DNA of 64,000 nucleotides. It comes from JAWPMT01 sp965242775. GTDB taxonomy: Bacteria; Bacteroidota; Bacteroidia; Cytophagales; Cyclobacteriaceae. The stretch spans positions 124,001 to 188,000 of the forward strand of contig CBDETI010000009.1 in NCBI GenBank assembly GCA_965242775.1, read 5' to 3'. The notes below the pieces were generated by a model. The model did not search any database, had not been told where the DNA came from, and worked only from the letters and a program-made list of their open reading frames with translations. The translations under genes and the position numbers were made by a program. This document shows positions 18,792 to 28,328 of the stretch, one piece after another. Within the stretch, counting starts at the first letter, position 1. Each line of letters opens with the position of its first letter.

Positions 18792-18803
18792 CTATTCTTT
18801 GCC

Positions 18804-19457
18804 TCATTTTCGGTCTTGGACCACTTCAATCCATCCCCGGTGGAGGATCACCTGATTTTCGATTTCCAGCTTTTTGAGCATTCGTGATATGGTTTCTCTG
18901 GCAGCTCCTAACTCATCAGCAAGGTCCTGATGCGTTGCTTTGATTTTTGAGCTTTTAAGGGCTGTCGCACGATCATGTAGCCAGGTCATAAGCCGATCGT
19001 CCAGACTTTGAAAGGCCAGGGCATTGTAGGCATTCAATACATCATCGAACCGCTTATGGTACAAATTGAGTATGAAGCTGTTAAAGGAATTATACTTTCG
19101 TTGCCATTCACCAATGAGATTTGCCGGAAGTAGAACCGCCTGACTCTCTTCCTCGGCTATAGCCTTGATACTGCTTTTGACATCATTTATCCCACAGTTG
19201 ATAGAAATGATACAGCTTTCGCGGGGGTAGATGTAATACAACAGCATCTCGCGGCCAGGTACTTCCTCTCTGATCACCTTGACCAATCCACTTAAAAGTA
19301 CCGGAACCGTTTTTACGTAACTGCCCTCTTTGAGTATTGCCGCCCCTGCAGCTACGGTTACCAATTGTGCCCTTCCTAGAATTTCTTCCCTCAGTCCAGC
19401 CTCCTTGAAGAAGGATAGCTTGGTTTCCAACAACTCCTTAATTTCTAAACTTCCCAT
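18804..19457 (-). CDS. Crp/Fnr-family transcriptional regulator
   Basis: 217 residues with a cyclic-nucleotide-binding-like beta-roll (~20-115: VTVAAGAAILKEGSYVKTVPVLLSGLVKVI, GREMLLYYIYPRESCII) and a Crp-type HTH (~155-205: ATHQDLADELGAARETISRMLKKLEIENQVILHRGWIEV). No Fe-S cysteine cluster of FNR type is evident (only two isolated Cys in ESCIISINCGIN). Many Bacteroidota proteins of this branch do not bind cAMP; ligand and targets are unknown. Confidence 0.92.
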   Translation of the reverse strand: MGSLEIKELLETKLSFFKEAGLREEILGRAQLVTVAAGAAILKEGSYVKTVPVLLSGLVKVIREEVPGREMLLYYIYPRESCIISINCGINDVKSSIKAIAEEESQAVLLPANLIGEWQRKYNSFNSFILNLYHKRFDDVLNAYNALAFQSLDDRLMTWLHDRATALKSSKIKATHQDLADELGAARETISRMLKKLEIENQVILHRGWIEVVQDRK

Positions 19458-19607
19458 GCAGGCCGAGGCTTTTTCTGTGAAGTTAGTGGTTGCAGCACAG
19501 AAAAATTTTTCAGCCTTGACAAAAGAACGCTACGATAGCACTCCGCTAGATGTGATTGAACCTGGATGACCGATTTTGGTAGGTCCCGGGTTATCCTGTT
19601 TTGTGCG

Positions 19608-22600
19608 TTAGTCTTTGAAGATGATCCGCTGTGTGTAGGCGTTTTCACCTTCAGCAAGTCGGAGTAGGTACATTCCCGGATCCAGTCCTTTCATAGATAG
19701 TTGGCCTCTGATGGTGCCTTCTCCGGCAAGGGATATGCTTTGCACTAACTTGCCTCTCATGTCATAAACTCTGACCTGACTGTCATAGGAGCCCTCATGG
19801 TCAAGTTGGATATTGACAAATTCTGTGGTTGGATTTGGAAAGACCAATAGCGACTTTTCGGGTATGGATGCCGTGGCCAGATCGGAAACCTGCTTTTCAG
19901 AATCGCCATCATATATTCTTCTGATCTTGAAATCAGAAAGATAACCGTGCAGGTCATTGGAACTATTGAGGCTTGCTCCGAGGAAAACTTCAGTTTGTGG
20001 AGCTGCCGGCTCATAACTATCAAAACCAGTTGCGGAGAGGACCAGTTGGCCATCGACAAAAATATTTTTGGTACCCGATTCGGCCAGGTAATTGAACCGG
20101 ACATGGTGCCACTCATTAGGAGTGATTTCTATATCAGAGGTTGTGGTGTTCACACCGTCCCAGGACATCCGAATCCTTCCGAATCTCATTAAAAAGTTGA
20201 GTGGTCTCGAACCTAAGATTCCCATAAATGCATCCTTGCCATCTATGCTTTCAAATTTGGCCCAGGTACTCACCGAATAGCTCACCCCATTTGTCACGCC
20301 TATTTCCCCCACTGCTCCCAAGCTGATGCGATCGTCTTTTCCATCGAAGTAGGCCACATTTCCACGTTCCTCGTCGCTGACAAATGTCACGTCACCGATG
20401 AGCGTACCGACCGTGCCGCTACTGCCCAAATCGTTGGCATCTGCTTGGAGTGGATAATATCCGGTTAGCTCTGTAGAATGCCCACTCCACGCTTCAAAGA
20501 TCTCCGATGAGGTCAATGGCTCTCGCCACACTTGTAAATCATCCAGGCTCCCATTGAGGTAGTTGGAACCCTGGGACATACCCACCGACACCAACTCTCT
20601 ACCAGCGAATGCAGTGACTTCCGATAGCGAACCATCCAACTCGCCATCGATATAGATGTACATGGCTTCGCTTTCAATATCATATATGTAGGTGATCAGG
20701 TGCCACTGGTCTATACGAAGTGTTTGGGTACCCATGAGAGAGGTACCTGAAAAATCCATTAGTGCTTTCCCTTCATTGAACCCTAAGGTGAGACTTTGGT
20801 CATCGGTTGTGAGATCCGTACCAAGAATAGTTTGAATACCTGCTGTCGTGGACAATTTAACCCAGGCACTAACCGTGAAACCAGCGTCCACCATTTTGAA
20901 AGCTTCAGTAGTACTTAGATCCATGAAATCATCTGTGCCATCGAATGTAGCCACTGAGCCTCGATTATTGTCGTTTTCAAAGCTTAGGCCACCGTAGGTT
21001 GTACCATCAAACAGGTTGTCGCTGATATCGTTGGCTCCAGTGTCAAGGGGATAGTAGGCAATAAGGTAATCCATACAGGTACTGGTAATGGCTACTTCTT
21101 TCTCCACGAACTGGTCGCATTGGCCTAGGGAGGCTGTCATGATTACGGAGTAATCTCCCACGGAATTGTAATTGTGAGTTGGGTTAAAATCCGTACTGGT
21201 AGTTCCGTCACCAAAATCCCAAAATACCTCTACCGGCTCTACATCGGATACCTCGATAAATTGGATCGTGTCTTCGGTACAAGCCACTCCGGCCACCAAA
21301 AAGTTGGGCGTGATTTCCTCCATGACATAATCAATTACCACCGTATCTCCGGCGGTACACCCCAGGTCATCTGTGACAATCAAAGAGAAGGTGCCATCTT
21401 CGGCCACCTCGATACTGTCGGTAGTTGCCCCTGTGGACCAGTCATAAGAAACAAAGCCGGCGGCTGCCCCTAGCATTGTAGGATCACCGGCGCAAACCAC
21501 ACGATCCTCGCCGAGATCCACACTATATGATCTCGTAGCCACCGCGATCGTATCCGCCAGGGTGCAGCCTGTATTGTCAGTCACTTCTACAGCATAATTG
21601 CCAGCTGTCAATATTTCGACAGCCGCATCGGTAATACTGTCAAGCGACCATAGGTAAGTTTCGAAAGTGCTTTCGGGAGTCAGCAGTAGCGTATCTCCCA
21701 GGCAGAATTCAGTACTTTCTTGCGAGAAAATCGGGGTTGCAGGCAAGTCGAATTCGTAGGCACCAATATCGGGTGATGTCACCACACGATTATTGCCGAA
21801 AAAGTCCCTGGCAACCGAGTTGGTTAGCGCCACACCGGTGTTGTTGACGGAATAGTGGCACACCTCCGGGGAGTTGTCACTTCGGAAATCTAACAGTAAG
21901 TTGGTGGAATTTGTGTCCAGGCCAGAAGCACTCTGGTGTTCTGCTAATGTGGCTCCTAAGGTGGAAAGAATGCCTTCTGAGTAAACAACGTTGTAATCAG
22001 CTGAATGAAAGGCACTTAATATGGCTGAATAAACGGACCCATTGCCTGTGTTTTGCAGAATATTATTATAAATACCAACATTCGAACCGCCAGTGAACGA
22101 TAGCGCGCTGAGCAAAGACGAAATTCGTACTGTGTTATGTACAAAGTCGACATCCGAAGCTAAATCGAAGGTCATCCCGACGGCACTGTTCGTGCTGTTT
22201 TGGACTTTTAGGTAATTATTGCTCACGATGTTGATGGTGCTATCCTCGAGGGAGGAGCTCTGCACTTGCATGCCTTTTGCTCCGCTTCTAAGCAATACTG
22301 TGTTGCGGTTGACCACAAAATCACTGGAACTCCAAACCTCCAAACCGATAGAGTAACTCGGCCGCTGGTCATCATTTTCGACGTAATTGCCTTCCACTCT
22401 TGCATGGTCCACACTCAGGGAAATACTTTGAATAGTCTGATTAAAAAATTGGTTATTGAGTACCTGCACTTCGGAGGTACCGAAAGAAGTTAACCCGAAA
22501 TAGTTGTTGCGGAAGATACAATTCTGTACCAGGATATCATTTGCGCCATTACCATTGAAAAACAGGAGGGTAGGAAAGGAGGAAAAATCAGACCGTTCCT

Positions 22601-23075
22601 GTCCCAGGAAATCACAGTCATCGAAGGTAATGCCGTTGACTACTTCACTGTTTCCCACGGTTGCCACGGTGGCATAGTTGCCGGCACTGGTGTTTTGGAA
22701 AGTGATGCGTCGGAAGAGAATGTTGTTAACACCCTCTACTTGTAGCGTATAATCGCTGTTTTCCGAGTTTACATCGTAATACAGCAGCACATCGGCAGTA
22801 GACCCACTGCCGACGAACGAAATGGAATAGGTGTCGTTCCCTGCGATTTTTGCTCCGTCAATGAACAGTTGCTCTTTGTAGTCGCCAGGGGCAATGGTGA
22901 AAGTGACGCTGCCAGACAGGCCTTGGGACTCCATGTCCGATACTGCGGAGGAAAAAGAAGAGTAGTCCCCGCTGGAGCCAATGGAATAATTGCCTGATAG
23001 TTGCGCCTTAGCGATTGAACTCGTAAGAACAGCGAGGATGGCAAAGGATGTTTTTAATGATTTAGCGATGGCCAT
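19608..23075 (-). CDS. T9SS-exported surface protein with beta-helix, PKD and two LamG domains
   Basis: About 1155 residues from ATG at 23075 (MAIAKSLKTSFA; the frame also allows TTG at 23081). Signal peptide to ~24; right-handed beta-helix ~40-420 (ILFRRITFQNTSAG; NDILVQNCIFRNNYFG); two Ig-like repeats with CxLxDTIxVA patterns; a PKD domain (FWDFGDGTTSTDFNPTHNY); two concanavalin-like LamG domains (LIAYYPLDTGANDISDN; LTGYYPLQADANDLGSS); and a type-A T9SS sorting domain (LLVFPNPTTEFVNIQL ... YTQRIIFKD). It is exported by type IX secretion and attached to, or released from, the cell surface; the domains suggest carbohydrate or protein adhesion. The promoter carries the 11-bp repeat box. Confidence 0.92.
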   Translation of the reverse strand: MAIAKSLKTSFAILAVLTSSIAKAQLSGNYSIGSSGDYSSFSSAVSDMESQGLSGSVTFTIAPGDYKEQLFIDGAKIAGNDTYSISFVGSGSTADVLLYYDVNSENSDYTLQVEGVNNILFRRITFQNTSAGNYATVATVGNSEVVNGITFDDCDFLGQERSDFSSFPTLLFFNGNGANDILVQNCIFRNNYFGLTSFGTSEVQVLNNQFFNQTIQSISLSVDHARVEGNYVENDDQRPSYSIGLEVWSSSDFVVNRNTVLLRSGAKGMQVQSSSLEDSTINIVSNNYLKVQNSTNSAVGMTFDLASDVDFVHNTVRISSLLSALSFTGGSNVGIYNNILQNTGNGSVYSAILSAFHSADYNVVYSEGILSTLGATLAEHQSASGLDTNSTNLLLDFRSDNSPEVCHYSVNNTGVALTNSVARDFFGNNRVVTSPDIGAYEFDLPATPIFSQESTEFCLGDTLLLTPESTFETYLWSLDSITDAAVEILTAGNYAVEVTDNTGCTLADTIAVATRSYSVDLGEDRVVCAGDPTMLGAAAGFVSYDWSTGATTDSIEVAEDGTFSLIVTDDLGCTAGDTVVIDYVMEEITPNFLVAGVACTEDTIQFIEVSDVEPVEVFWDFGDGTTSTDFNPTHNYNSVGDYSVIMTASLGQCDQFVEKEVAITSTCMDYLIAYYPLDTGANDISDNLFDGTTYGGLSFENDNNRGSVATFDGTDDFMDLSTTEAFKMVDAGFTVSAWVKLSTTAGIQTILGTDLTTDDQSLTLGFNEGKALMDFSGTSLMGTQTLRIDQWHLITYIYDIESEAMYIYIDGELDGSLSEVTAFAGRELVSVGMSQGSNYLNGSLDDLQVWREPLTSSEIFEAWSGHSTELTGYYPLQADANDLGSSGTVGTLIGDVTFVSDEERGNVAYFDGKDDRISLGAVGEIGVTNGVSYSVSTWAKFESIDGKDAFMGILGSRPLNFLMRFGRIRMSWDGVNTTTSDIEITPNEWHHVRFNYLAESGTKNIFVDGQLVLSATGFDSYEPAAPQTEVFLGASLNSSNDLHGYLSDFKIRRIYDGDSEKQVSDLATASIPEKSLLVFPNPTTEFVNIQLDHEGSYDSQVRVYDMRGKLVQSISLAGEGTIRGQLSMKGLDPGMYLLRLAEGENAYTQRIIFKD

Positions 23076-23100
23076 AATCAATAGGTATTATTGATGAAAG

Positions 23101-23157
23101 CAAAGTTGACTTAGCCGTAGAAGGCTACTTGTGGGTTATTGAGACATCTTGTGGACA
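23101..23157 (-). promoter_or_regulatory. Repeat-box promoter of the LamG/T9SS gene
   Basis: Minus strand: TGTCCAC (23157-23151), 4 nt, TGTCTCA (23146-23140), a 31-bp gap, then -7 element CAACTTTG (23108-23101). The box lies inside the last codons of the upstream TerB-like gene. Confidence 0.8.
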
Positions 23158-24097
23158 TCTTTTTTTTTTGAGGTGAGATACGCTTGACCGTCGCGAAATA
23201 CCCCAATTCTTCAAACTCGGTAATGATGTGTTCTGCAAAGTTGAGCGTGAATACGGGTTCCAAAATATAGGTTAGTCCGGAGCCCACATATTTTGTTTTC
23301 ATGTCCATGCTGGCCGCCTGCAGGCGTTCGTGCTGATTGGATTCCTGCGGCACGATTTGCACTTGAAAATAGGCTTCACATTCGCTGATCGGATGATGGT
23401 CAAAGGCCTTTATGCACTCGTCAATGATAAATTGATTTTCAGGTCTGCTGTGGCCACTTTCATCGGACAATTGACTAATGAACTTTGCCAGTAATTTGAT
23501 TTCCTTTTTGGTGGGATTTAGTTGCAAGTACCGCCGTATTTCTATAGACATATTGTACAAGGCAGAGATGTCGGACTTTTTAAATCTTGCGATTAATGTT
23601 TCCCAGTCGACTGTGAGCCCCCAACTTTCGGCCAGCTGATCCACAAAGTCCCGCTCGCGAGATTCCAATACCTTATCCGTGAGCGCTGTAGCAGCGAGCA
23701 AGTCCAGGATATTTCTTCTTGAACTTACTTGAAATATGTATTTGGCCAAATTGTTAAGTTCCCTTGATTCCCGTTGGATAGCGCGTTTGATCAATCCAAA
23801 AACACCGCTTCGACGATTTCCGGCCACCCAAATCCCGGCGGCTACCATAATCTGGATAACGGAGGCTCCAAGCCAGATGGCGCCATCGATAAAACCTTGC
23901 CATTGCCCCTCGAAAAAGTAGTTTAATGTGAAAACAGAACCTGGTATCATGCCCGTAGCCCGCGCAGAAATCGAAATACTGTCAGCTACCTCTTTGATAT
24001 GTTTTCGGGACCAGAGTTTATTGAGTGTCAGATAAACCTCGACGATGGTGAATACCAATACTCCGTAAGCGAGTACATGGATGATCTGTTGGAACAT
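23111..24097 (-). CDS. Membrane protein with TerB-like domain
   Basis: 328 residues. Two or three N-terminal transmembrane helices (IIHVLAYGVLVFTIVEVYLTL; FIDGAIWLGASVIQIMVAAGIWVAG) precede a helical domain at ~125-225 (ILDLLAATALTDKVLESRERDFVDQLAESWGL), which matches the TerB-like pattern of tellurite-resistance/stress proteins. The C-terminal ~100 residues are unassigned. The final ~15 codons (MSTRCLNNPQ) are encoded by the operator of the next gene, so this tail may be under regulatory rather than protein-level constraint. Expression is predicted from the repeat-box promoter just upstream, with a very short leader (~10 nt). Confidence 0.75.
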   Translation of the reverse strand: MFQQIIHVLAYGVLVFTIVEVYLTLNKLWSRKHIKEVADSISISARATGMIPGSVFTLNYFFEGQWQGFIDGAIWLGASVIQIMVAAGIWVAGNRRSGVFGLIKRAIQRESRELNNLAKYIFQVSSRRNILDLLAATALTDKVLESRERDFVDQLAESWGLTVDWETLIARFKKSDISALYNMSIEIRRYLQLNPTKKEIKLLAKFISQLSDESGHSRPENQFIIDECIKAFDHHPISECEAYFQVQIVPQESNQHERLQAASMDMKTKYVGSGLTYILEPVFTLNFAEHIITEFEELGYFATVKRISPQKKKMSTRCLNNPQVAFYG

Positions 24098-24113
24098 GGT
24101 GGCTACTTTGTAG

Positions 24114-24170
24114 CAAAAGTAGATTCCGGTCTAAGCCTACAATTCAATATTGGTTGACATTATGTGGACA
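24114..24170 (-). promoter_or_regulatory. Repeat-box promoter of the TerB-like gene
   Basis: Minus strand: TGTCCAC (24170-24164), 4 nt, TGTCAAC (24159-24153), a 31-bp gap, then TACTTTTG (24121-24114), a perfect TAnnTTTG -7 element. No TTG lies at the standard -33 spacing. Confidence 0.85.
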
Positions 24171-24180
24171 GATTCAGGCA

Positions 24181-24702
24181 TCAATAGTTGTCTGCCTGGC
24201 TAAGGATCCACTGAATTTGGGCTATGTGGTGATCGTCGTGCTCTGCCACGAAGTAGAACAGGTCGATGATTGTCATCGGCGTTTTTAACCTGGGATGTAA
24301 GGCGCTTTTTCGTACATCATTGTAATTCAATGCCCGGAGGGCCCGCACCAGGGTTTGTCGTTCCTCCTTAAATTGTTCAATAATTGAGCCCAACTCCTTT
24401 GAATTGTGATGGGCATTGTGCGTCTGATTATTCTCCAGGTCTGCCTCGCGCAGATACTTTTTTCCCTCCAAAATATCTGTCAAACGTCCTGACCAAAGGA
24501 TTTCCAGGTCCAGAAGATGTCCAATGTTTTCCTGGATAGACCACTTGTTTTCTGGCCTGTAGATAAGTTGCTGATTGGTCAGCGCCTGGGTACGGTGCCT
24601 GATCCGTAAGGGTGTATCATTCAATCTTTCGACAATGGAAGGAAAGGTGTTTTCGGACTTGTTAAAATCAAACTTTCTGTCAAACCATCGGATCTGTTCC
24701 AT
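24181..24702 (-). CDS. DinB-family protein (DinB/YfiT-like four-helix metal-binding fold)
   Basis: 173 residues with the DinB layout: LRIRHRTQALTNQQLIYRPENKWSIQENIGHLLDLEILW (first His, His56 region) and a C-terminal IDLFYFVAEHDDHHIAQIQWIL motif supplying the second and third metal-site histidines. DinB-fold proteins include thiol-dependent transferases (bacillithiol or mycothiol type) and uncharacterised metalloproteins; the reaction here is not assignable. No repeat box controls it directly: a terminator separates it from the box at 24911-24928. Confidence 0.88.
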   Translation of the reverse strand: MEQIRWFDRKFDFNKSENTFPSIVERLNDTPLRIRHRTQALTNQQLIYRPENKWSIQENIGHLLDLEILWSGRLTDILEGKKYLREADLENNQTHNAHHNSKELGSIIEQFKEERQTLVRALRALNYNDVRKSALHPRLKTPMTIIDLFYFVAEHDDHHIAQIQWILSQADNY

Positions 24703-24762
24703 TTTCTAAAATAAACCTAGGTGCTGAAGGAATCTACTAAATATTCCTGATGGCGTGAAAAT

Positions 24763-24792
24763 AAAAAAGGCTACTGACCTAAGTCAGCAGCC
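24763..24792 (-). terminator. Rho-independent terminator of the candidate sRNA
   Basis: Minus strand GGCTGCTGAC (24792-24783), loop of 4 nt, GTCAGTAGCC (24778-24769) with one mismatch, followed by six T residues (24768-24763). Confidence 0.8.
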
Positions 24793-24865
24793 CACTCGCC
24801 TGATAAATCGCCTTAAAAAGAATGTTTTGAGGTTCAGTGAAACTCAAACCGCCGTTCTTTTTTGC
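24763..24865 (-). ncRNA. Candidate small RNA driven by a repeat-box promoter
   Basis: A box and -7-like element (see 24871-24928) point leftward into ~100 nt that contain no ORF with ATG and end in a strong Rho-independent terminator, before the DinB gene starts. Inside, GTTTGAG and CTCAAAAC can pair to give an upstream hairpin. The 5' end is estimated as ~6 nt after the -7 element, at about 24865. The alternative is that the RNA is a terminated leader of DinB, i.e. an attenuator. Confidence 0.5.
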
Positions 24866-24870
24866 AAGTG

Positions 24871-24928
24871 TGAAATTAGTTGCCAGTTAACCTGGCGAGC
24901 AGGTGCCTTAGTAGACATTATGTAGACA
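24871..24928 (-). promoter_or_regulatory. Repeat-box promoter of the candidate sRNA
   Basis: Minus strand: TGTCTAC (24928-24922), 4 nt, TGTCTAC (24917-24911), a 32-bp gap, then TAATTTCA (24878-24871), a weak -7 match at exactly the spacing seen in the other promoters. Confidence 0.7.
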
Positions 24929-24956
24929 AGCCGCTTGACTACCTATTATGCAGCCC

Positions 24957-25286
24957 TCAAAAATGAAGAACTGCTGTATAACCATCCATATGATCACTCA
25001 CAGTATTACCAAGCGGGTGTAACTCCAGGGTATGCTGGCCAATGTCAAGTTTTACCTCGACGAACTTTGGGACGGTGGCTCTGTGCACATCACCTGCATT
25101 AGAAAAGATCATAGATGAACCCAGGAGTTTGCCGTCAACTATTATCTGGATCCCAACGCTTTCTACGCTATTGGTAGCACTCCAGACTGATCCAGCGACT
25201 TCCAGTACCATGGGGCTGTTGTCGTCAACCTGGAATGTTTTACTAATCGGCAGAGGTCCTGCCTCGTCTAATATAATTTGTACCAT
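24957..25286 (-). CDS. Small beta-rich hypothetical protein
   Basis: 109 residues, no signal peptide, predicted beta-sandwich (ISKTFQVDDNSPMVLEVAGSVW; GIQIIVDGKLLGSSMIFSN; HRATVPKFVEVKLDIGQHTLELHPL). I recognise no family; the pattern resembles small carbohydrate-binding-like jelly-roll domains. It is divergent from the next gene and the downstream region contains the sRNA promoter. Confidence 0.6.
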   Translation of the reverse strand: MVQIILDEAGPLPISKTFQVDDNSPMVLEVAGSVWSATNSVESVGIQIIVDGKLLGSSMIFSNAGDVHRATVPKFVEVKLDIGQHTLELHPLGNTVSDHMDGYTAVLHF

Positions 25287-25420
25287 GCTATGATTGTTTT
25301 TAACTAGGTAATATACGAATTTTCTATGCTAACGGCGTTAATTGTGATAGTCTGTTGAATTAGAGTGACTCGCCCCTGGCTTCACCGGAGTTTCTGTAAA
25401 TTTTCACGAAAAATCAGGCC

Positions 25421-25906
25421 ATGAAAAAGGTACTTGGAAAAGTAAAAGAACAAATTCAAAAGACACCAGAAGCCGTAAAAGCTGTCTACGGCAATGCGGT
25501 GGAAAAACTCAACGGTGGTCTGGGTAAAATCGGAAATATGGGTGTCGATGCCAAGGACAAAGTAGTAGATTTTGGCAATGAGATCATTTCGATCCTACCG
25601 ATACTCGAGAAATTTGGTTACAAGACCTCAGAGCTCCGGGTCGGTGTATCCATTTCACCTACTATCGAAATGGATGTTTTAAAAGTCGAGGATATACCGA
25701 AAGAGCTACATGACGTGATGTTGCAAACATATAAGGCCAAGTCTATGTTTAGTTTGATCTTAAAAGCCTTGGAGTCGGCCGGTTACATCCAGGACAGGTT
25801 AAAAATTGGTGATGATTATTACCATGAGTTCAGTCTTCAAATATCGATGATCCCCAACATCGGTATCAAGTATCGATTGAAAGAGAAGTTAGCCTTGCCA
25901 GAGTGA
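25421..25906 (+). CDS. Hypothetical protein
   Basis: 161 residues. The N-terminal ~60 residues are amphipathic helix with repeated Lys/Val (KVLGKVKEQIQKTPEAVKAVYGNAVEKLNGG), like stress-associated or membrane-surface helices; the rest is a mixed alpha/beta part (LRVGVSISPTIEMDVLKVED; YYHEFSLQISMIPNIGIKYRLKEKL). No family recognised. Good coding composition and an ATG after an A/G-poor leader, typical of Bacteroidota. Confidence 0.65.
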   Translation: MKKVLGKVKEQIQKTPEAVKAVYGNAVEKLNGGLGKIGNMGVDAKDKVVDFGNEIISILPILEKFGYKTSELRVGVSISPTIEMDVLKVEDIPKELHDVMLQTYKAKSMFSLILKALESAGYIQDRLKIGDDYYHEFSLQISMIPNIGIKYRLKEKLALPE

Positions 25907-25917
25907 TCGTCTTTTGT

Positions 25918-28315
25918 CTACTCACCAATTTCGATTGATACCCAATCACTCAATAAGCTCTTTTCTCCTTGTTGTCCAAATACCTTGATGGCGTAGTAGT
26001 AGGTCCCCGCACTTCTGATTTTGTCAGAGAAGGATGTCTTATTGTTTTCCGCTGATGCATATCGTTTCACACGTTCGTCATTGATATTGCGATATATAGT
26101 GTAGCTGGCGACGCTCAGCGAGTCGCTATATGACCATATCAGGCTGATTTCCCTTGTTTCCTCATTGAAGCTCAATTGAAGGTCCTGAGCAGGACTCATT
26201 CTCTTCCTGTCAATCATGCGCCCCTTTACCGCCAATGAGGAAGGAGATAAGTTGCCCGCGTCATCTTCCGCTAAGATGGCGTATCTATATACCGTACCAG
26301 CGATGGCCGAAGTATCCTGAAAGGATGTTGCTTCACTATCAAGTGTGAACTTCACGGCTGCCTCTTCGGGATTGGTAGTACGCGTCAAAATTTGCCTAAC
26401 TACATCCTTACTGGCACTTTTTTGCCATGAAACTTCAATGTAGTCCTCGGCGCCCTTTGGCAACATCATGACCGGAGCTACCGGGGCGATCAGGTCCGGT
26501 TTTTCAGCTTCAAGTATTTCTGAGAATTCGGAGTGATTGTAATGTTTGTCTACAGCTTGAACTTTAAAGTAGATCTTCTCGGTCAACGTCTTTACGGGAA
26601 TGTGATAGACGTAGAAATTGCTTGGAACTGGTTTTACTGTCAGCTGGGTGAACTCATGACGCGGATGGTTACTGGCAAATACGCGATATCCCAGGAAACC
26701 CTCCTTATCCGGCAGTTCGTCCTCCCAATGAATGTTAACCTGACCTGTGGTGTCGATTTTCGCGGAAAGATTAACGGGTGGGAGTGGAGGAATCGTGTCG
26801 GGTACATTTACGAAAAGTGGGAATGAGTAGCTGGCATTGCCCGCCGTATCCACAAGTCCCATCCGAAAATAGTGTGCAACTTCATTGGGAAGCGGGGTGT
26901 GATAATAAACACTATCGCGGGGGTCGAGGGATTCAGATTCTAATCTCACAAAAGTGGAATCCGGGGACTCGGCATATTCTATGTGCAGGTCTGCAAAATC
27001 GTCGGGTATTTCCGACAGTCTCCAGGTGATCTGGATTTGTTTCCTGTCTTCCAGGTAGGTGGCGGAGGTCAACTCAGGGTTTTTCGGAGCGGTCATGTCA
27101 CGTGCCATGCCATGAATGATACCTGGTTGGCTGCGATCGCCAAAGGCGTCAAACGCCGTAATACGGTACCTGAAACGCTGATAGTTGGGCACCGGACTAT
27201 CGTGATAAACAATGGCGGTCCCCAGCTCATTGCCCAGGCTATCTGTCAGCACCTGAGGCTCGGAGATATAGATGTTGCTGGTCAAGCTGTCGTAGGTGTT
27301 GCCCCCATCTGCGCTTCTCTCGATGATATAGCCGGAGAAATTGTTTCCAGCAACCGGCCATTGCAATTTCACAAGGCTGTCACCAGGTATGGTTGATACT
27401 TCTCTTAATCTGGAAATGCTGTTTTCACCTGTGAAGTTTGTTAATCCGCGCTGGTGTTGGAGGCTGCTGGCTCGAAGCGTTTGGGCTTTAGCAGGTAAGC
27501 TTTCAAATGGTACCTCAGCCAATGAATCTGCTAATATTACTTCGTAAAAGTAGCGCTCCCCTGGTCGCACATCGGTATCCACAAACCTGAGGCCTAAGCC
27601 ATCAGCAGCCAGTGCTGAGAGGTCTGCAGCTAATAGGGTAAACCCAAAAGTCGAGCGATCCTGAGAGGCTTTTGTCGCGAAACCTGCGTCATCCGCGATC
27701 TCCAGATGCCCTGCTGTGGCTCCCCGCAGCTATCAAGGCGTATTTATCATCATTGGGAAAATAGGGAGCCCATTGTGCTGAATCGTAGGGCTTAACAGGG
27801 TTTTGCAGACCTGCCAGGTCTCTCCAGGCCAGGCGTTTTTCCTCGGCAGCACGAAGTGCTCGTTCTACCTCTTCCGGGTCGTTGGGATTGCGCAGCTCTA
27901 TGGTATCGGGTGTTGTTTTGGGAGGGCCACCTGGTAACAGTCTCTTACGAACTACATATCCTACTTCCTGTCCGTACAGAAATAAATTCCTCGTAGAAGG
28001 TGCCCATCGTAACACAATGGAATCAGCATAGGCTTTGGTAGCGAGTGCGATGAAGGGAGGTTGTAGTTCGGCCTGCGCTTGTTCGTCCTGAAGCTTGATA
28101 GAATCAGGGCGGGATGCCGTCTTCTTGAGCCCTTTGAGGTTGTTAAATATTGCCTGGGCGGTAGAGTCCCTCTCACTTTCTGGCAATACCAGATCCTCAG
28201 GATTGTAAGTTGGGATTTGCGGTTGCTCCTGGGCCATGGCCTGATAGGCCAGCATCAAGGTGAGGATCAAGAAGAGAATTTGAGCAAGTCTTTTTTTCAA
28301 TGTGAACATCTTCAT
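25918..28315 (-). pseudogene. Fibronectin type III repeat protein, cassette 1 copy, frameshifted
   Basis: Paralog of the intact 779-residue protein at 42283-44622. The N-terminal part (28315-27689; signal peptide ending AMAQ, then ADSIVLRWAPSTRNLFLYG...) ends early at GSHSRASGDRG, while the remainder continues in another frame from GHLEIADDAGFATKAS to the stop at 25918. The break is at CCCC (27722-27725): removing one base restores the paralog-like reading AAGATAGHLE. The reconstructed protein would be ~798 residues with a signal peptide and about six FN3-like repeats (FSGYIIERSADGGNTYDSL; LTEKIYFKVQAVDKHYNHSEFSE), ending WVSIEIGE. It follows TANFOR copy 1 by 13 bp in one operon. It may be a true pseudogene, a sequencing error, or recoded. 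Confidence 0.85.
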
Positions 28316-28328
28316 GCTTTTAAGTTGG

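Noticed and set aside
27722..27725. Phase-variable contingency tract in FN3 copy 1
   Set aside because: A run of four C is too short for slipped-strand phase variation; a fixed indel or sequencing error is more likely.
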